From Sinorhizobium numidicum (GTDB lineage Bacteria > Pseudomonadota > Alphaproteobacteria > Rhizobiales > Rhizobiaceae), in the NCBI RefSeq assembly GCF_029892045.1, contig NZ_CP120367.1, positions 1,178,001 to 1,242,000 on the forward strand: a stretch of DNA of 64,000 nucleotides, in the 5' to 3' direction. How positions within the stretch are numbered: the first letter of the stretch is position 1; every line of letters begins with the position of its first letter. The notes under the pieces were generated by a model. It made no database searches, had not been told where the DNA came from, and saw only the letters and a list, made by a program, of their open reading frames with translations. The translations under genes were made by a program, and so were the position numbers. Shown here one piece after another: positions 18,529-27,491 of the stretch.

Positions 18529-19356
18529 ATGGGAAGAGAAATGAGCGAAGTGGCAGAGCGCCGAAACTATGATCTTCGTGACGAAATCAAGGCTTATTGG
18601 TCCGAGCGTGCTGCCACCTTCGACCTCTCGCCCGGGCACGAAATTTTCTCCGAGGACGAGCGCGCCGCCTGGCATCGGCTGTTCCTGCGCCACCTTGGAG
18701 AGGGCGCCGGCCGCGCGGCGCTCGATCTTGCGAGCGGAACCGGAGTGGTCTCGCACCTGCTCGATGATCTCGGCTTCAAGGTTACCGGTCTCGACTGGGC
18801 CGAACCCATGCTCGACCGGGCGCGCAAGAAAGCGAGGGATCGGAGGCGCAAGATTTCCTTTCGCATCGGCGACGCGGAAAACACGATGGAATCGGACGAT
18901 CGCTACGACGTCATCGTCAATCGGCATCTGGTCTGGACGCTGGTCGACCCGGCGGCAGCCTTTGCCGAGTGGCTGCGAGTGCTTAAACCCGGCGGCAGGT
19001 TGCTGATCGTCGACGGTGATTTCGTCAACACGAGCGCCCTGGAGCGGTTCTTTTCGAAGCTCAGCACCTGGGGCCAGCGCGCCGGGATCTTCAAGGCGGA
19101 CACGCCCTCGGGTTCGCGAGAGATGATGGAGACCCATCGCAGCATTCTCTCCCGCGTTCACTTTTCCCAAGGCGCGCGCGCCGAGGCGGTCGCCGAACTC
19201 CTTGAAACGGTCGGTTTCATCGGCGTGGAAATCGACACCGACTTGAGCGACATTCACCGGACACAGGCGAAGAACTGGAACATTTTCAAGGGGCTTGCCC
19301 GAAAGAGCCAGCATCGTTACGCGATCTGCGCCACCAAGCCGTCAGCCGCGGCCTGA
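18529..19356 (+). CDS. SAM-dependent class I methyltransferase
   Basis: 275 residues of the UbiE/Methyltransf_11 type. The SAM-binding motif is ALDLASGTGVVSHLLDDLG, with the acidic residue in GLDWAEPML. The post-motifs FRIGDAENT and RVLKPGGRLLIVDGD follow. The substrate is not known. It is divergent from the ferric-chelate transporter and shares its IRO-like box, so it may act on an imported iron chelate or tetrapyrrole, or simply be iron-regulated; this is inference. ATG at 18529 gives MGREMSEV; an internal ATG at 18541 with GGGA six bases upstream is an equally good start. Confidence 0.8.
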   Translation: MGREMSEVAERRNYDLRDEIKAYWSERAATFDLSPGHEIFSEDERAAWHRLFLRHLGEGAGRAALDLASGTGVVSHLLDDLGFKVTGLDWAEPMLDRARKKARDRRRKISFRIGDAENTMESDDRYDVIVNRHLVWTLVDPAAAFAEWLRVLKPGGRLLIVDGDFVNTSALERFFSKLSTWGQRAGIFKADTPSGSREMMETHRSILSRVHFSQGARAEAVAELLETVGFIGVEIDTDLSDIHRTQAKNWNIFKGLARKSQHRYAICATKPSAAA

Positions 19357-19714
19357 CAGGAAGTCCCTGCCGCACCCGACCAGACCGCGTCCGTTCGCGG
19401 TCCGCGAAAGTTCGGCGACGGTTTGCGACGTCGTCTCAATCGTCTCTGCGATATTCCCGGGGGAAATCGATGTCCGCCTTCCCTCGCCCCTGTTCTGCGA
19501 TCGCAATACCCACAGGAGCGGTCGGTCGCGATGCGAAATCACATCTCACCAGCTTTGCAACGGCCGGATCTGTTGATACGTTCGTTATTTGTTCTCGATT
19601 CGACACTGAGCCCGCAATTTGCCAACGGCAATTTCGGATGAGGCGGCTCCTGAACCTGCGTAATGACGACTCGACTCCGCGATTCCGGAAATAACAAAGA
19701 GATAAACAAGGCAG
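19357..19714. other. 358-base gap without a gene
   Basis: Between the methyltransferase and the helicase. Short overlapping frames on both strands have no homology-like features. It must contain the helicase promoter. No repeat or clear terminator was seen. Confidence 0.35.
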
Positions 19715-21784
19715 ATGAACGCGGCGCATCTGGAGAAACTAAACGACCGGCAGCGCAGCGCTGTCGAGCATGGCGTCGGACTGCCGAACGGGGCGATCGG
19801 CGGACCGCTCCTGATTATCGCCGGCGCCGGGTCGGGCAAGACGAACACGCTGGCGCACCGTGTGGCACATCTGATCATCAACGGTGCCGATCCGCGCCGC
19901 ATCCTCTTGATGACCTTCTCTCGTCGTGCGGCGGCCGAGATGGGTCGGAGGGTCGAGCGCATCTGCGCACAGGTTCTCGCCGGTAAGGCCGGCATCATGG
20001 CCGACGCGCTTGCTTGGGCGGGAACATTCCATGGTATCGGCGCACGGCTCTTGCGCGAATATGCCGGCGAGATCGGTATCGATCCGGACTTCACCATCCA
20101 TGACCGGGAGGATAGCGCCGATCTAATGAATCTCGTCCGTCATGAGCTCGGCTTCTCGAAGACGGAGGGCCGCTTTCCGACGAAGGGCACCTGCCTCGCG
20201 ATCTATTCCCGAGCGGTAAATTCCGAACAGCCGCTCGATGAGGTTCTGCGCGCGTTCTTTCCCTGGTGTGCCGCCTGGGACAAGCAATTGCGTGAACTGT
20301 TTTCCACCTACGTGGAGGCAAAGCAGGCGCAGAACGTTCTCGATTACGATGACCTGCTGCTCTATTGGGCACAGATGATGGGCGACGCCGTATTGGCCGA
20401 GGAAGTCGGCGAACGCTTCGACCATGTGCTGGTCGATGAATATCAGGACACCAACCGGCTGCAGGCTTCGATCTTGACGGCGCTCAAGCCCGGTGGCCGC
20501 GGCCTGACCGTCGTTGGCGATGACGCCCAGTCGATCTATTCGTTTCGGGCCGCGACAGTGCGCAACATTCTCGATTTCCCGAACGAATTCAGCCCCGCCG
20601 CCGACATCATCACCCTCGACCGGAATTACCGCTCGACACAGCCGATACTCGCGGCTGCCAATGGCGTGATCGATCTGGCGCGCGAGCGCTTCACCAAGAA
20701 CCTCTGGACTGAGCGCGAATCCGCCGAAAGACCGCGGCTGGTGACGGTGCGTGATGAGGCGAGCCAAGCAAATTACATCATCGATCAGGTGCTGGAAAAC
20801 CGCGAGAGCGGCACGCTGCTGAAGCAACAGGCAGTGCTCTTTCGCACGTCACACCACAGCGGGCCGCTGGAAGTGGAACTGACCCGCCGCAACATTCCCT
20901 TCGTCAAATACGGCGGGCTTAAATTCCTGGACAGCGCCCATGTTAAGGACATTCTGGCGGTGCTCAGGTTTGCGCAGAACCCGCGGGACCGCGTGGCGGG
21001 CTTTCGGCTGATGCAACTGCTGCCGGGCGTAGGTCCGCAGACGGCAAGCCGAGCGCTCGATGCTATGGCGGCCGACCCGGAGCCGCTGACGGCCCTTTGC
21101 GCAATGCCTGCCCCGCCGCGTTCAGGCGATGACTGGACGTTCTTTGTCGATATGCTTCAGGGCCTGCGCTCCCGCGGTGCCGGCTGGCCGGCCGAGATCG
21201 GCGAGGCGCGCAACTGGTATGAACCGCATCTCCTACGCATTCACGAGGATGCGGAGGTACGCAAGGCGGATTTGCTGCAACTCGAGCAAATCGCTGCCGG
21301 CTATTCCTCGCGCGAAAGATTCTTGACCGAGCTTACTCTCGATCCGCCCGATGCGACCAGCGACCAATCGGGCGTGCCGCTCCTCGACGAGGACTATCTG
21401 ATCCTCTCGACCATCCATTCGGCCAAGGGACAGGAGTGGAAATCCGTTTTCGTGCTGAATTGCGTCGACGGTTGCATCCCCTCCGACCTTGGCGTCGGCA
21501 GCACGTCGGAAATCGAGGAAGAACGGCGGCTTCTTTACGTCGCGATGACACGCGCCAAGGACAGCCTGCATCTGATCACGCCGCAGCGCTTCTTTACGCA
21601 CGGGCAAAACGCCCAAGGCGATCGCCATGTCTATGCCTCGCGCACACGTTTTATTCCGGCGACGCTGTTGCAATTTTTTGAGTGCTCGGCATGGCCGGCC
21701 GCCACGGCATCAGCCGCCGGGCAGCGTGACGCAAGGCAAATCCGCATCGATGTCGGCGCCCGAATGCGCGGCATGTGGCGATAG
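19715..21784 (+). CDS. UvrD/Rep-family ATP-dependent DNA helicase
   Basis: 689 residues of superfamily 1A. Motifs in order: Q-motif region LNDRQRSAVEHG, Walker A IIAGAGSGKTNTLAHR, motif Ia LLMTFSRRAAAEM, DEYQDTN (motif II) near residue 242, VVGDDAQSIYSFR (motif III), LDRNYRST (motif IV), LSTIHSAKGQEWKSVFVLN (motif V) and EEERRLLYVAMTRAKDSL (motif VI). It unwinds DNA 3' to 5' in repair or restart. It is more divergent than canonical UvrD. The translesion polymerase gene follows within a few bases, so the two are likely co-transcribed as a damage-tolerance pair. Start ATG has AAGG close upstream. Confidence 0.93.
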   Translation: MNAAHLEKLNDRQRSAVEHGVGLPNGAIGGPLLIIAGAGSGKTNTLAHRVAHLIINGADPRRILLMTFSRRAAAEMGRRVERICAQVLAGKAGIMADALAWAGTFHGIGARLLREYAGEIGIDPDFTIHDREDSADLMNLVRHELGFSKTEGRFPTKGTCLAIYSRAVNSEQPLDEVLRAFFPWCAAWDKQLRELFSTYVEAKQAQNVLDYDDLLLYWAQMMGDAVLAEEVGERFDHVLVDEYQDTNRLQASILTALKPGGRGLTVVGDDAQSIYSFRAATVRNILDFPNEFSPAADIITLDRNYRSTQPILAAANGVIDLARERFTKNLWTERESAERPRLVTVRDEASQANYIIDQVLENRESGTLLKQQAVLFRTSHHSGPLEVELTRRNIPFVKYGGLKFLDSAHVKDILAVLRFAQNPRDRVAGFRLMQLLPGVGPQTASRALDAMAADPEPLTALCAMPAPPRSGDDWTFFVDMLQGLRSRGAGWPAEIGEARNWYEPHLLRIHEDAEVRKADLLQLEQIAAGYSSRERFLTELTLDPPDATSDQSGVPLLDEDYLILSTIHSAKGQEWKSVFVLNCVDGCIPSDLGVGSTSEIEEERRLLYVAMTRAKDSLHLITPQRFFTHGQNAQGDRHVYASRTRFIPATLLQFFECSAWPAATASAAGQRDARQIRIDVGARMRGMWR

Positions 21785-21795
21785 GAAAGAGAACG

Positions 21796-22929
21796 GTGAC
21801 CGCGCCTGCGGACCACGAGAGAGACGAGCGGAACGAGGAGGCGGAACCTGCCTCTCTCGCCCGCGTGCGAAAAATCATCCATATCGACATGGACGCCTTC
21901 TACGCTTCCGTCGAGCAGCGGGACAATCCGGAACTTCGCGGCAAGCCCGTCGCCGTCGGTTATCCGGAAGCACGCGGCGTGATCGCGGCTGCGAGTTACG
22001 AGGCGCGCAAGTTCGGCGTGCATTCAGCGATGCCCTCCATCACCGCTAAGCGGAAGTGCCCCGACCTCATATTCGTGCCGCACCGCTTTGACGTCTACCG
22101 CGCCGTATCGCAGCAGATCCGCGAGATCTTCGCGCAGTATACGCCGCTGATCGAGCCTCTCTCGTTGGACGAGGCTTACCTGGATGTGACGGAAAATCTC
22201 AAGGGCATCGAATTGGCAACGGTGATCGCAGAAGAGATCCGCGCGAAAATCAAGGCGGAAACCAACCTCACCGCTTCAGCCGGCATCTCCTACAACAAGT
22301 TCCTCGCTAAAATGGCGTCCGATCAGCGAAAACCCGACGGGCTCTTCGTGATCACGCCGAAGAACGGCCCCGCCTTCGTCGAAACCCTGCCCGTGAAGAA
22401 GTTCCATGGCGTCGGCCCAGCGACGGCAGAAAAGATGCACAAAATTGGTATAGAAACGGGCGCTGATTTGAAGGCGCGCGATCTTGCCTACCTGCAACAG
22501 CATTTTGGTAAGGCGGGGCCGTATTTCTACTGGATTGCACGCGGCATCGACGAGCGCGAGGTTAAGCCGGATCGGCCCAGAAAATCGATTGGCGCTGAAG
22601 ATACGTTCCGAGAAGACATTCATGATTTCGCGACCGCGCGAGCGGCTCTGCAGCCCCTGATGGACAAGGTCTGGCGCTACTGTGAGGCGAATGGCTTTCG
22701 CGGCAAGACAGTTACCTTGAAGGTCAAATACTCGGATTTCGTGCAGATCACCCGCAGCAGGACTATTTCCATGCCGATCATAAGTCCTGCCGAGATTGCG
22801 GAGATCGTGGCGCTATTGCTGTCACCGATGTTCCCGTTGACGAAAGGCATTCGGCTGTTGGGCATTACCCTCTCATCGCTCGAAACAACCGAACAGGGGC
22901 ACGAGCCACAGCTAGATTTGGGTATCTGA
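21796..22929 (+). CDS. dinB: DNA polymerase IV (Y-family translesion polymerase)
   Basis: 377 residues. Catalytic residues are visible in IHIDMDAFYASVEQR and in LSLDEAYLDVTENL. The remaining palm/finger motifs (GVIAAASYEARKFGV, SAGISYNKFLAKMASDQRKP) and the little-finger region (VTLKVKYSDFVQITRS) are all present. It copies past lesions with low fidelity. GTG at 21796 is preferred because AGGA lies nine bases upstream; GTG at 21775 overlaps the helicase end and lacks a site. The extreme C-terminus (QLDLGI) resembles the clamp-binding motif of Pol IV proteins. No LexA box was found directly in front, so expression probably comes from the helicase promoter. Confidence 0.95.
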   Translation: MTAPADHERDERNEEAEPASLARVRKIIHIDMDAFYASVEQRDNPELRGKPVAVGYPEARGVIAAASYEARKFGVHSAMPSITAKRKCPDLIFVPHRFDVYRAVSQQIREIFAQYTPLIEPLSLDEAYLDVTENLKGIELATVIAEEIRAKIKAETNLTASAGISYNKFLAKMASDQRKPDGLFVITPKNGPAFVETLPVKKFHGVGPATAEKMHKIGIETGADLKARDLAYLQQHFGKAGPYFYWIARGIDEREVKPDRPRKSIGAEDTFREDIHDFATARAALQPLMDKVWRYCEANGFRGKTVTLKVKYSDFVQITRSRTISMPIISPAEIAEIVALLLSPMFPLTKGIRLLGITLSSLETTEQGHEPQLDLGI

Positions 22930-22935
22930 GTGAAG

Positions 22936-23040
22936 CTACTGCATGCTTCCTTAAATCGGAACCGATTTAAGGACAAAAACATGCAGCATTCAAAGTGCTA
23001 CAGCGACCTTTGTGCGCCTGAAAAGACGCACGGCGCTGTA
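22936..23040. repeat. RIME-type intergenic mosaic repeat, copy 2
   Basis: Full two-palindrome copy (CTACTGCATG... and ...GACGCACGGCGCTGT), same orientation as copy 1, starting seven bases after the dinB stop. It sits between dinB and the 3' end of a minus-strand small RNA and may separate the two transcripts. Confidence 0.8.
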
Positions 23041-23052
23041 GCTTTTGAGAGA

Positions 23053-23209
23053 CAAAAAAGCCTGCCGCGGGAGGAGTTGCGGCAGGCTTGTCCAAATCGA
23101 TCAGCAACCTGGGAGGAGGAATGTTGCCGATCCTGTGAGCGACCTCGGGAGGAGGTAAGGGTCTCTCACAAAATCGAAGTCCTGTGGGAGGAGGTACATC
23201 GCTTCGACG
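23053..23209 (-). ncRNA. ar14-type ('cuckoo') trans-acting small RNA with four anti-Shine-Dalgarno hairpins
   Basis: Read on the minus strand the segment folds into four consecutive hairpins. Each presents CTCCTCCC in its loop, the exact complement of a Shine-Dalgarno sequence. Stem pairs seen: TCGAAG/CTTCGA, GTGAG/CTCAC, GATC-GGCAAC/GTTGC-TGATC, and the 3' terminator GCCTGCCGC/GCGGCAGGC followed by seven T. A TATAAT -10 box lies at 23221-23216, putting the 5' end near 23209 and the length near 157 bases. This is the architecture of the alphaproteobacterial ar14 family (S. meliloti Smr14/NfeR1), whose loops block translation of transporter mRNAs. It has one more motif-bearing hairpin than I would expect from the three usually described, counting the terminator loop. 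Confidence 0.8.
23060..23087 (-). terminator. Rho-independent terminator of the small RNA
   Basis: Nine-base-pair GC-rich stem with the loop AACTCCTCCC on the minus strand, followed by TTTTTT. The loop itself carries an anti-Shine-Dalgarno motif. Confidence 0.85.
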
Positions 23210-23424
23210 AAAGTGATTATACAATAAGCACGATTAAATCATAGGCAAATATTTGAGGGCTGCCCATGTGTGCTACCCGCGGTGTCAGGACCAACAGATG
23301 CGCAGTACTGGAAAGCCGCGGACCTTGAAATCGGCGGCGGCAGTCTCCACCTCTCGGTCACTACCCGTCATCGAGAACGAAGTGCGCGGACATTCTTCCG
23401 GCGACGTTTGCGTTCTCCGGGTTG

Positions 23425-23458
23425 AAGGGCGCTCCCCGAAAGGGTTGAGCGCCCTTTT
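23425..23458 (+). terminator. Hairpin with short U-run in the gap before the DUF4168 gene
   Basis: AAGGGCGCT (23425-23433) pairs with AGCGCCCTT (23448-23456) and is followed by TTGA. No coding gene ends just upstream on the plus strand, so it might end a short transcript arising near 23250-23400. The rest of the 535-base gap between the small RNA and the DUF4168 gene shows nothing convincing. Confidence 0.4.
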
Positions 23459-23744
23459 GATTCCGGACGGTTGTTAAATCTGCGAAGCGCGGCCGGCAGC
23501 GTGATCGATACCACCGTCCGCGGCTCCATCTTTGGACCAAGACAGGCCGAGGGCTGAGCTTGGCTTTCCGCAAGAGCCATAAAGCTGCCGCTCAATGGTC
23601 AGCAAATTGCCCCGTTACCGCCGCACCAGGCACTTCTGAGGGTTACATGCTCAACGTCTGCTCCGTCGCGGCTCTCGACGGCGGAGCGATTGAGCAAGGC
23701 GCTATTGCTGCCGATCACGTCATGCACGTCACAGAGGAATGAAT

Positions 23745-24170
23745 ATGATCACTCGCTATACAACCGTTGCATCGCTGACCGCTGCAGTCTTCAGCTTGAT
23801 GGCTCTCAGCCCGGCCTCCGCCCTGGAAGTTGCCCAAGCGCAAGAAGCACAGCCGACGCAGACGCAACCGGACGCCCAGGGGGCAAACACTGCCATCAGC
23901 GACCAGAAGATCGAAGCCTTCGCAGTGGCCTACCTCCAGGTCGACAAGGTAAGGCAGGAATATTCCGCCAAAATACAGGCGACGGCCGACGCCGCAGCGA
24001 AAGAAAAGCTGCAGACCGAAGCCAGCAAGGAAATGGTCGAGGCCGTGCAGGCCTCGCCGGATATATCGATCGAAGAATATACGACAATCCTGAAGGCCGC
24101 ACAGAACGATCCGGCGTTGGCCAAGAAAGTTCAGGAAAAACTTCAGGGCCCGGCGCCGGCGCAGCAATAG
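23745..24170 (+). CDS. DUF4168 periplasmic protein
   Basis: 141 residues. Signal peptide (TTVASLTAAVFSLMALSPASA) and a Gln-rich linker (QAQEAQPTQTQPDAQ) are followed by the DUF4168 domain (ISDQKIEAFAVAYLQVDKVR and SPDISIEEYTTILKAAQNDP). The domain is helical and of unknown function, exported to the periplasm in many alphaproteobacteria and cyanobacteria. ATG at 23745 is chosen because GAGG lies six bases upstream; an ATG at 23739 overlaps that site. It stands alone; a half repeat and a hairpin separate it from the convergent ssuD gene. Confidence 0.8.
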   Translation: MITRYTTVASLTAAVFSLMALSPASALEVAQAQEAQPTQTQPDAQGANTAISDQKIEAFAVAYLQVDKVRQEYSAKIQATADAAAKEKLQTEASKEMVEAVQASPDISIEEYTTILKAAQNDPALAKKVQEKLQGPAPAQQ

Positions 24171-24187
24171 TCGCGCTCATCGGGCGA

Positions 24188-24238
24188 CAGTGCCGTGCGT
24201 CTTTTCAGACGCACTAAGGTCGCCCGAGCACTCTGAAT
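24188..24238. repeat. Half copy of the RIME-type repeat
   Basis: Only the GTGCGTCTTTTCAGACGCAC palindrome and the flanking AGCACT...GAAT part are present, in inverted orientation, indicating a truncated element. Confidence 0.7.
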
Positions 24239-24243
24239 CCGTG

Positions 24244-24271
24244 GACGGTGTCCGCAAAAACGGACACCGTC
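24244..24271. terminator. Hairpin between convergent genes
   Basis: An 11-base-pair perfect stem (GACGGTGTCCG/CGGACACCGTC) with a CAAAAA loop and no U-run. It lies between DUF4168 and ssuD, which converge, and may act as a transcript end or RNA stabiliser. Confidence 0.45.
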
Positions 24272-24313
24272 TGATCGAGCTCTGATCGAGCGTCGTTCGC
24301 TTCTATATTCACG

Positions 24314-25492
24314 TCAGGAGCCAGAGGCGGCGCGAAAGCCTCCGGAATGACCGCCCCCTGCGAAAACGGCAGAATCGCCAAATTCGCTGCGTTCATTTTC
24401 GTTTTTAGCGGCCTTTCCAAGACCGAGTTTCGGAAACAGCAGCTCGGCGATCCGATATGCTTCTTCGAGGTGCGGATAGCCGGAACCGATGACGGTCTCG
24501 ATGCCGATTTGCTGATATTCCCTCAACCGCGCCGCCACCGTTTCCGGCGAACCGACGAGTGCCGTTCCTGCTCCGGCGCGCACGAGCCCGACCCCGGCCC
24601 AAAGATTAGGCGAGACCTCCAGCTTATCGCGCCGCCCGTTGTGCAGCGCCGCCATACGCCGCTGGCCGACGGAGTCCGACTCGGTCGCGAAGCGGGCCTG
24701 CGTCTCGCGGATCGTCTCGTCCGAAAGTCTGGAAATGAGCCTGTCTGCGGCAGCCCAGGCCTCTTCGTCGGTCTCACGCACGATGAAATGCAGGCGAATG
24801 CCAAAAGACAGCTCTCTGCCCTTTCGCGCCGCGGCGGCACGAACAGCATCGATTTTCTCCTTCGCCTGCGCCGGCGGCTCTCCCCAGGTGAGATATTTAT
24901 CGACCCGCCCAGCCGCAAATTCGATTGCAGCATCGGACGAGCCACCGAAATAGAGCGGCGGGCGCGGCCATTGCGTGGGCCGAAAGCCGAGGCGTGCGTT
25001 CTTCGCGCGGATATGCTTGCCGTTAAGATCAGCCTGCCCTTTCGAAAGCAGGTCCTCCCAAACGGTGAAGAATTCTTCTGCGTGATCGTAGCGTTCGTCA
25101 TGCGGCAGGAAGATGCCGTCGCCGGCAAGCTCGCTCGGGCTGCCTCCGACCACGATGTTCAGAAGCAATCGGCCGTCGGAAACCCGATCGAGCGCGGTCG
25201 CGAGGCGGGCATAATAAGCCGGCGAAGCGGTTCCCGGCCGGATCGCCACCAGGAACTTCAGGCTCTCCGTATGGGTGGCGAGGGCCGCGGCCGTCACGAA
25301 GGATTCCTCGCAAGCAACCCCCGTGGGCAGCAGCACGCCCGAATAGCCAAGCCGGTCGACCGCACTGGCGATCTCGCGAAGATAGCGGTGATCCGGCGCC
25401 CGCGTCAGCTCATTCGAGCCGAGATAAATGCCATCGCCGGCGGTCGGAATAAACCAGAGAAAGTCGATGGGGTTCTTTGCTGCGGTCATCAT
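24314..25492 (-). CDS. ssuD: FMNH2-dependent alkanesulfonate monooxygenase, copy 2
   Basis: 392 residues, same luciferase-like family as the protein at 8756-9925. Segments: [62 protein letters not shown], and [20 protein letters not shown]. It releases sulfite from alkanesulfonates for use as sulfur source. ATG at 25492 has AAGGA four to five bases upstream. The gene follows an SsuA-type binding protein by 22 bases, so they form an operon. The usual SsuB/SsuC transporter genes are not here, and the protein carries a C-terminal tail of about 30 residues ([16 protein letters not shown]...) not seen in copy 1. Confidence 0.9.
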   Translation of the reverse strand: MMTAAKNPIDFLWFIPTAGDGIYLGSNELTRAPDHRYLREIASAVDRLGYSGVLLPTGVACEESFVTAAALATHTESLKFLVAIRPGTASPAYYARLATALDRVSDGRLLLNIVVGGSPSELAGDGIFLPHDERYDHAEEFFTVWEDLLSKGQADLNGKHIRAKNARLGFRPTQWPRPPLYFGGSSDAAIEFAAGRVDKYLTWGEPPAQAKEKIDAVRAAAARKGRELSFGIRLHFIVRETDEEAWAAADRLISRLSDETIRETQARFATESDSVGQRRMAALHNGRRDKLEVSPNLWAGVGLVRAGAGTALVGSPETVAARLREYQQIGIETVIGSGYPHLEEAYRIAELLFPKLGLGKAAKNENERSEFGDSAVFAGGGHSGGFRAASGS

Positions 25493-25514
25493 GGCGTCCT
25501 TTCTGCAACTCGGG

Positions 25515-26480
25515 TCAACTCGCCTTCGTGCGCCAGACGACGTCGGCGATCGTCAACTTCTTGGGCACGATTTCGAGCCCGAAGAATTCGTCGGCAAGCG
25601 CCTGTTGATAGGTCACCGCTTCGTCGCTCACAGGATAGACCCGGCCAAGATCGGCGCCCTTGCGGGTGAGAATCGTCTTCGTAATCTCCATGGGAACGCC
25701 GGTGATCTCCGAGAGGGCAGCGATAGTCTCGTCGAGATGCGACTGCGCCCGCGCCCCGGTCTTCGCCAATTCGTCAACGACGTCGGCTATGATCTCCGGG
25801 TTTTCGGTGGTGAAGGCGCCATTGCCGAAATAGAAGCTCCAGCTATCGACGATGCCTTCCGCCGTCGTCAGCACACGAGCCTCAGGATCCGCTTCGGCGA
25901 CCGCATAGTAGGGATCCCAGATCGCCCAGGCATCGATGCTCCCGGTCTTGAACGCAGCGGCGGCATCTGGTGGCGGCAGATCGGCAGCTTCCACATCCGT
26001 GATGGCGAGGCCGGCCTTGCGCAGCGCCTTGACGATGAAATTATGGGCGCTCGAACCGCGCTTGAAGGCAACGCGCTTGCCTTTCAGGTCTTCGAGCAAA
26101 CGGATCGGGCTGTCCCTTCGAACGAGGATCGCCGAGCCGGATGACGGACCTCTGTAGGCGCCGACATACAAGAGATTGCGACCGGCAGCCTGGGCAAAGA
26201 GCGGCGGCACGTCGCCCGTCGGTCCGAAATCGACAGCGCCAAGACCAAGCGCCTCAAGCAGCGGCGGACCCGAGGTGAACTCCGCCCAAGTGACGGAGAC
26301 GCCTCGAGCCGCTAGTCGTTTCTCGATTGCGCCCGTGCGCTTGGCAAGTGCCAGGACGCCGTTTTTCTGCCAGCCTATCCGGAGGATGGTGGCGGCTGCG
26401 TGGGCTGTCCGAACATTCGGCATGGCAAGCGCCGCTGCTGCCGTGCCGATAAGTCCGAGGGTTTGTCTGCGCATAATCAT
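25515..26480 (-). CDS. Aliphatic-sulfonate-type periplasmic binding protein (SsuA-like)
   Basis: 321 residues of the NMT1/SsuA-like group. The N-terminus [19 protein letters not shown] resembles a Tat-type signal (RRQTLGL). Ligand-domain segments follow: [55 protein letters not shown], and [19 protein letters not shown]. It binds a sulfonate in the periplasm. No permease or ATPase gene accompanies it, so it must share a transporter encoded elsewhere or be a remnant of a full ssu operon. It is co-directional with ssuD 22 bases downstream. A candidate operator lies near 26575. Confidence 0.85.
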   Translation of the reverse strand: MIMRRQTLGLIGTAAAALAMPNVRTAHAAATILRIGWQKNGVLALAKRTGAIEKRLAARGVSVTWAEFTSGPPLLEALGLGAVDFGPTGDVPPLFAQAAGRNLLYVGAYRGPSSGSAILVRRDSPIRLLEDLKGKRVAFKRGSSAHNFIVKALRKAGLAITDVEAADLPPPDAAAAFKTGSIDAWAIWDPYYAVAEADPEARVLTTAEGIVDSWSFYFGNGAFTTENPEIIADVVDELAKTGARAQSHLDETIAALSEITGVPMEITKTILTRKGADLGRVYPVSDEAVTYQQALADEFFGLEIVPKKLTIADVVWRTKAS

Positions 26481-26574
26481 AGGCCCGCCCTTCTCCTGGC
26501 AAATACTTGTCGGTGGCGGTACCTGCCCGCCGGCCGCTCGTATCCTGAAGCAACCGGGATATAGTACTTGTAAC

Positions 26575-26589
26575 CTATGGATTTTATAG
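26575..26589. promoter_or_regulatory. Candidate sulfur-regulon operator upstream of ssuA
   Basis: CTATGGATTTTATAG (CTAT-N7-ATAG, imperfect inverted repeat) 95 bases upstream of the ssuA-like start. It is nearly identical to the 15-mer at 10006-10020 in front of the other sulfonate monooxygenase. The remainder of the 438-base gap to the next gene shows no ORF or other feature. Confidence 0.35.
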
Positions 26590-26918
26590 ATACCAGTGAG
26601 TCTCCGGTCCCGATGATCCTGAATTTTTGTTCCATGAGGACCCGCGTCCTCGAAATAAACGTTCGAGGCGGCTGCTTAAAGACGCGCGCACCGGTTCCAC
26701 GCCATCGTGAGTGGCGCCATCAAGCGCAACCGAAGGGAAGGACTGAGAGCCCGTCTCGAAACGGTTGAGTAGCACGGACGCTAAGTGCCACGGGGTCCGC
26801 AACGGGTCGATCTTTCCGGTTCCATGTATCGGGGGAGGGAGCTAGGCGTCCATCTCCCGGACCGCTCGTTGGCAGTCATCAGCTGGTAGACGAGCACCTT
26901 GCGCTTCGCCGCTCACGA

Positions 26919-27491
26919 TCAGCCCTCCGATCCATATCGGAGCAGGACAATGCCGGAGCCCAGAGGTCTGCATTCCACGAGCGTCAGCTTTGACACATAT
27001 CCATCGGGGAACAGCCGCTTACCTCGACCAAGGACAGTGGGATAAACCATTAGGTTGTACTCGTCGATCAGGCCATGCGGCATCAAGGAATGGACGAGTG
27101 CGGCGCTGCCATAGACAAGGATATCACCGCCCGAGTGCTCTTTCAGATGCCTGATCTGTTCGGTGGGGTTGTCCGAGAGAATCGTCGTGTTGTCCCATTC
27201 GGCCTGTTTGAGCGTGTTGGAGACCACGAATTTGGGCAGGCTATTCATGCGGTCCGCAAAGCCGGTGTCATCCTTCACGGCAGGCCACACCGCTGCGAAC
27301 GCGTCGTAGGTTACCCGACCGAGAAGGATCGCATCGCTTGCAGAAAGTTCGTCGTGCTTGAATTTGTCGCCTTCCGGTCCGCGGTTGAACGGACCTGTCC
27401 AGTCCCCCAGTCCGGATTTTTCCATTCCCACGGGGTCTTCGATGACACCGTCCAGTGAAATATATTCGGTGACTACGATCTTTCGCGACAT
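26919..27491 (-). CDS. Dihydrofolate reductase/RibD C-terminal-family protein
   Basis: 190 residues of the RibD_C family. The N-terminus MSRKIVVTEYISLDGVIEDP is followed by AILLGRVTYDAFAAVWPA, VVSNTLKQAEWDNTTIL, and GGDILVYGSAALVHSLM with GLIDEYNLMVYPTVLGRGKR. The family binds NADPH and reduces pteridine- or pyrimidine-like substrates. Stand-alone members are widespread and mostly uncharacterised. GAGG precedes the ATG at 27491. It stands alone, divergent from the guanidine operon's leader; its stop-side neighbour is an empty gap. Confidence 0.85.
   Translation of the reverse strand: MSRKIVVTEYISLDGVIEDPVGMEKSGLGDWTGPFNRGPEGDKFKHDELSASDAILLGRVTYDAFAAVWPAVKDDTGFADRMNSLPKFVVSNTLKQAEWDNTTILSDNPTEQIRHLKEHSGGDILVYGSAALVHSLMPHGLIDEYNLMVYPTVLGRGKRLFPDGYVSKLTLVECRPLGSGIVLLRYGSEG

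Noticed and set aside
22936..23209. CRISPR-like array because of repeated GGGAGGAG units
   Set aside because: The repeats are short, unevenly spaced and fall in hairpin loops of a terminated RNA on the minus strand, which fits a small RNA instead.
24347..25669. Plus-strand ORF of 440 residues opposite ssuD
   Set aside because: Antisense shadow of a clear SsuD gene.
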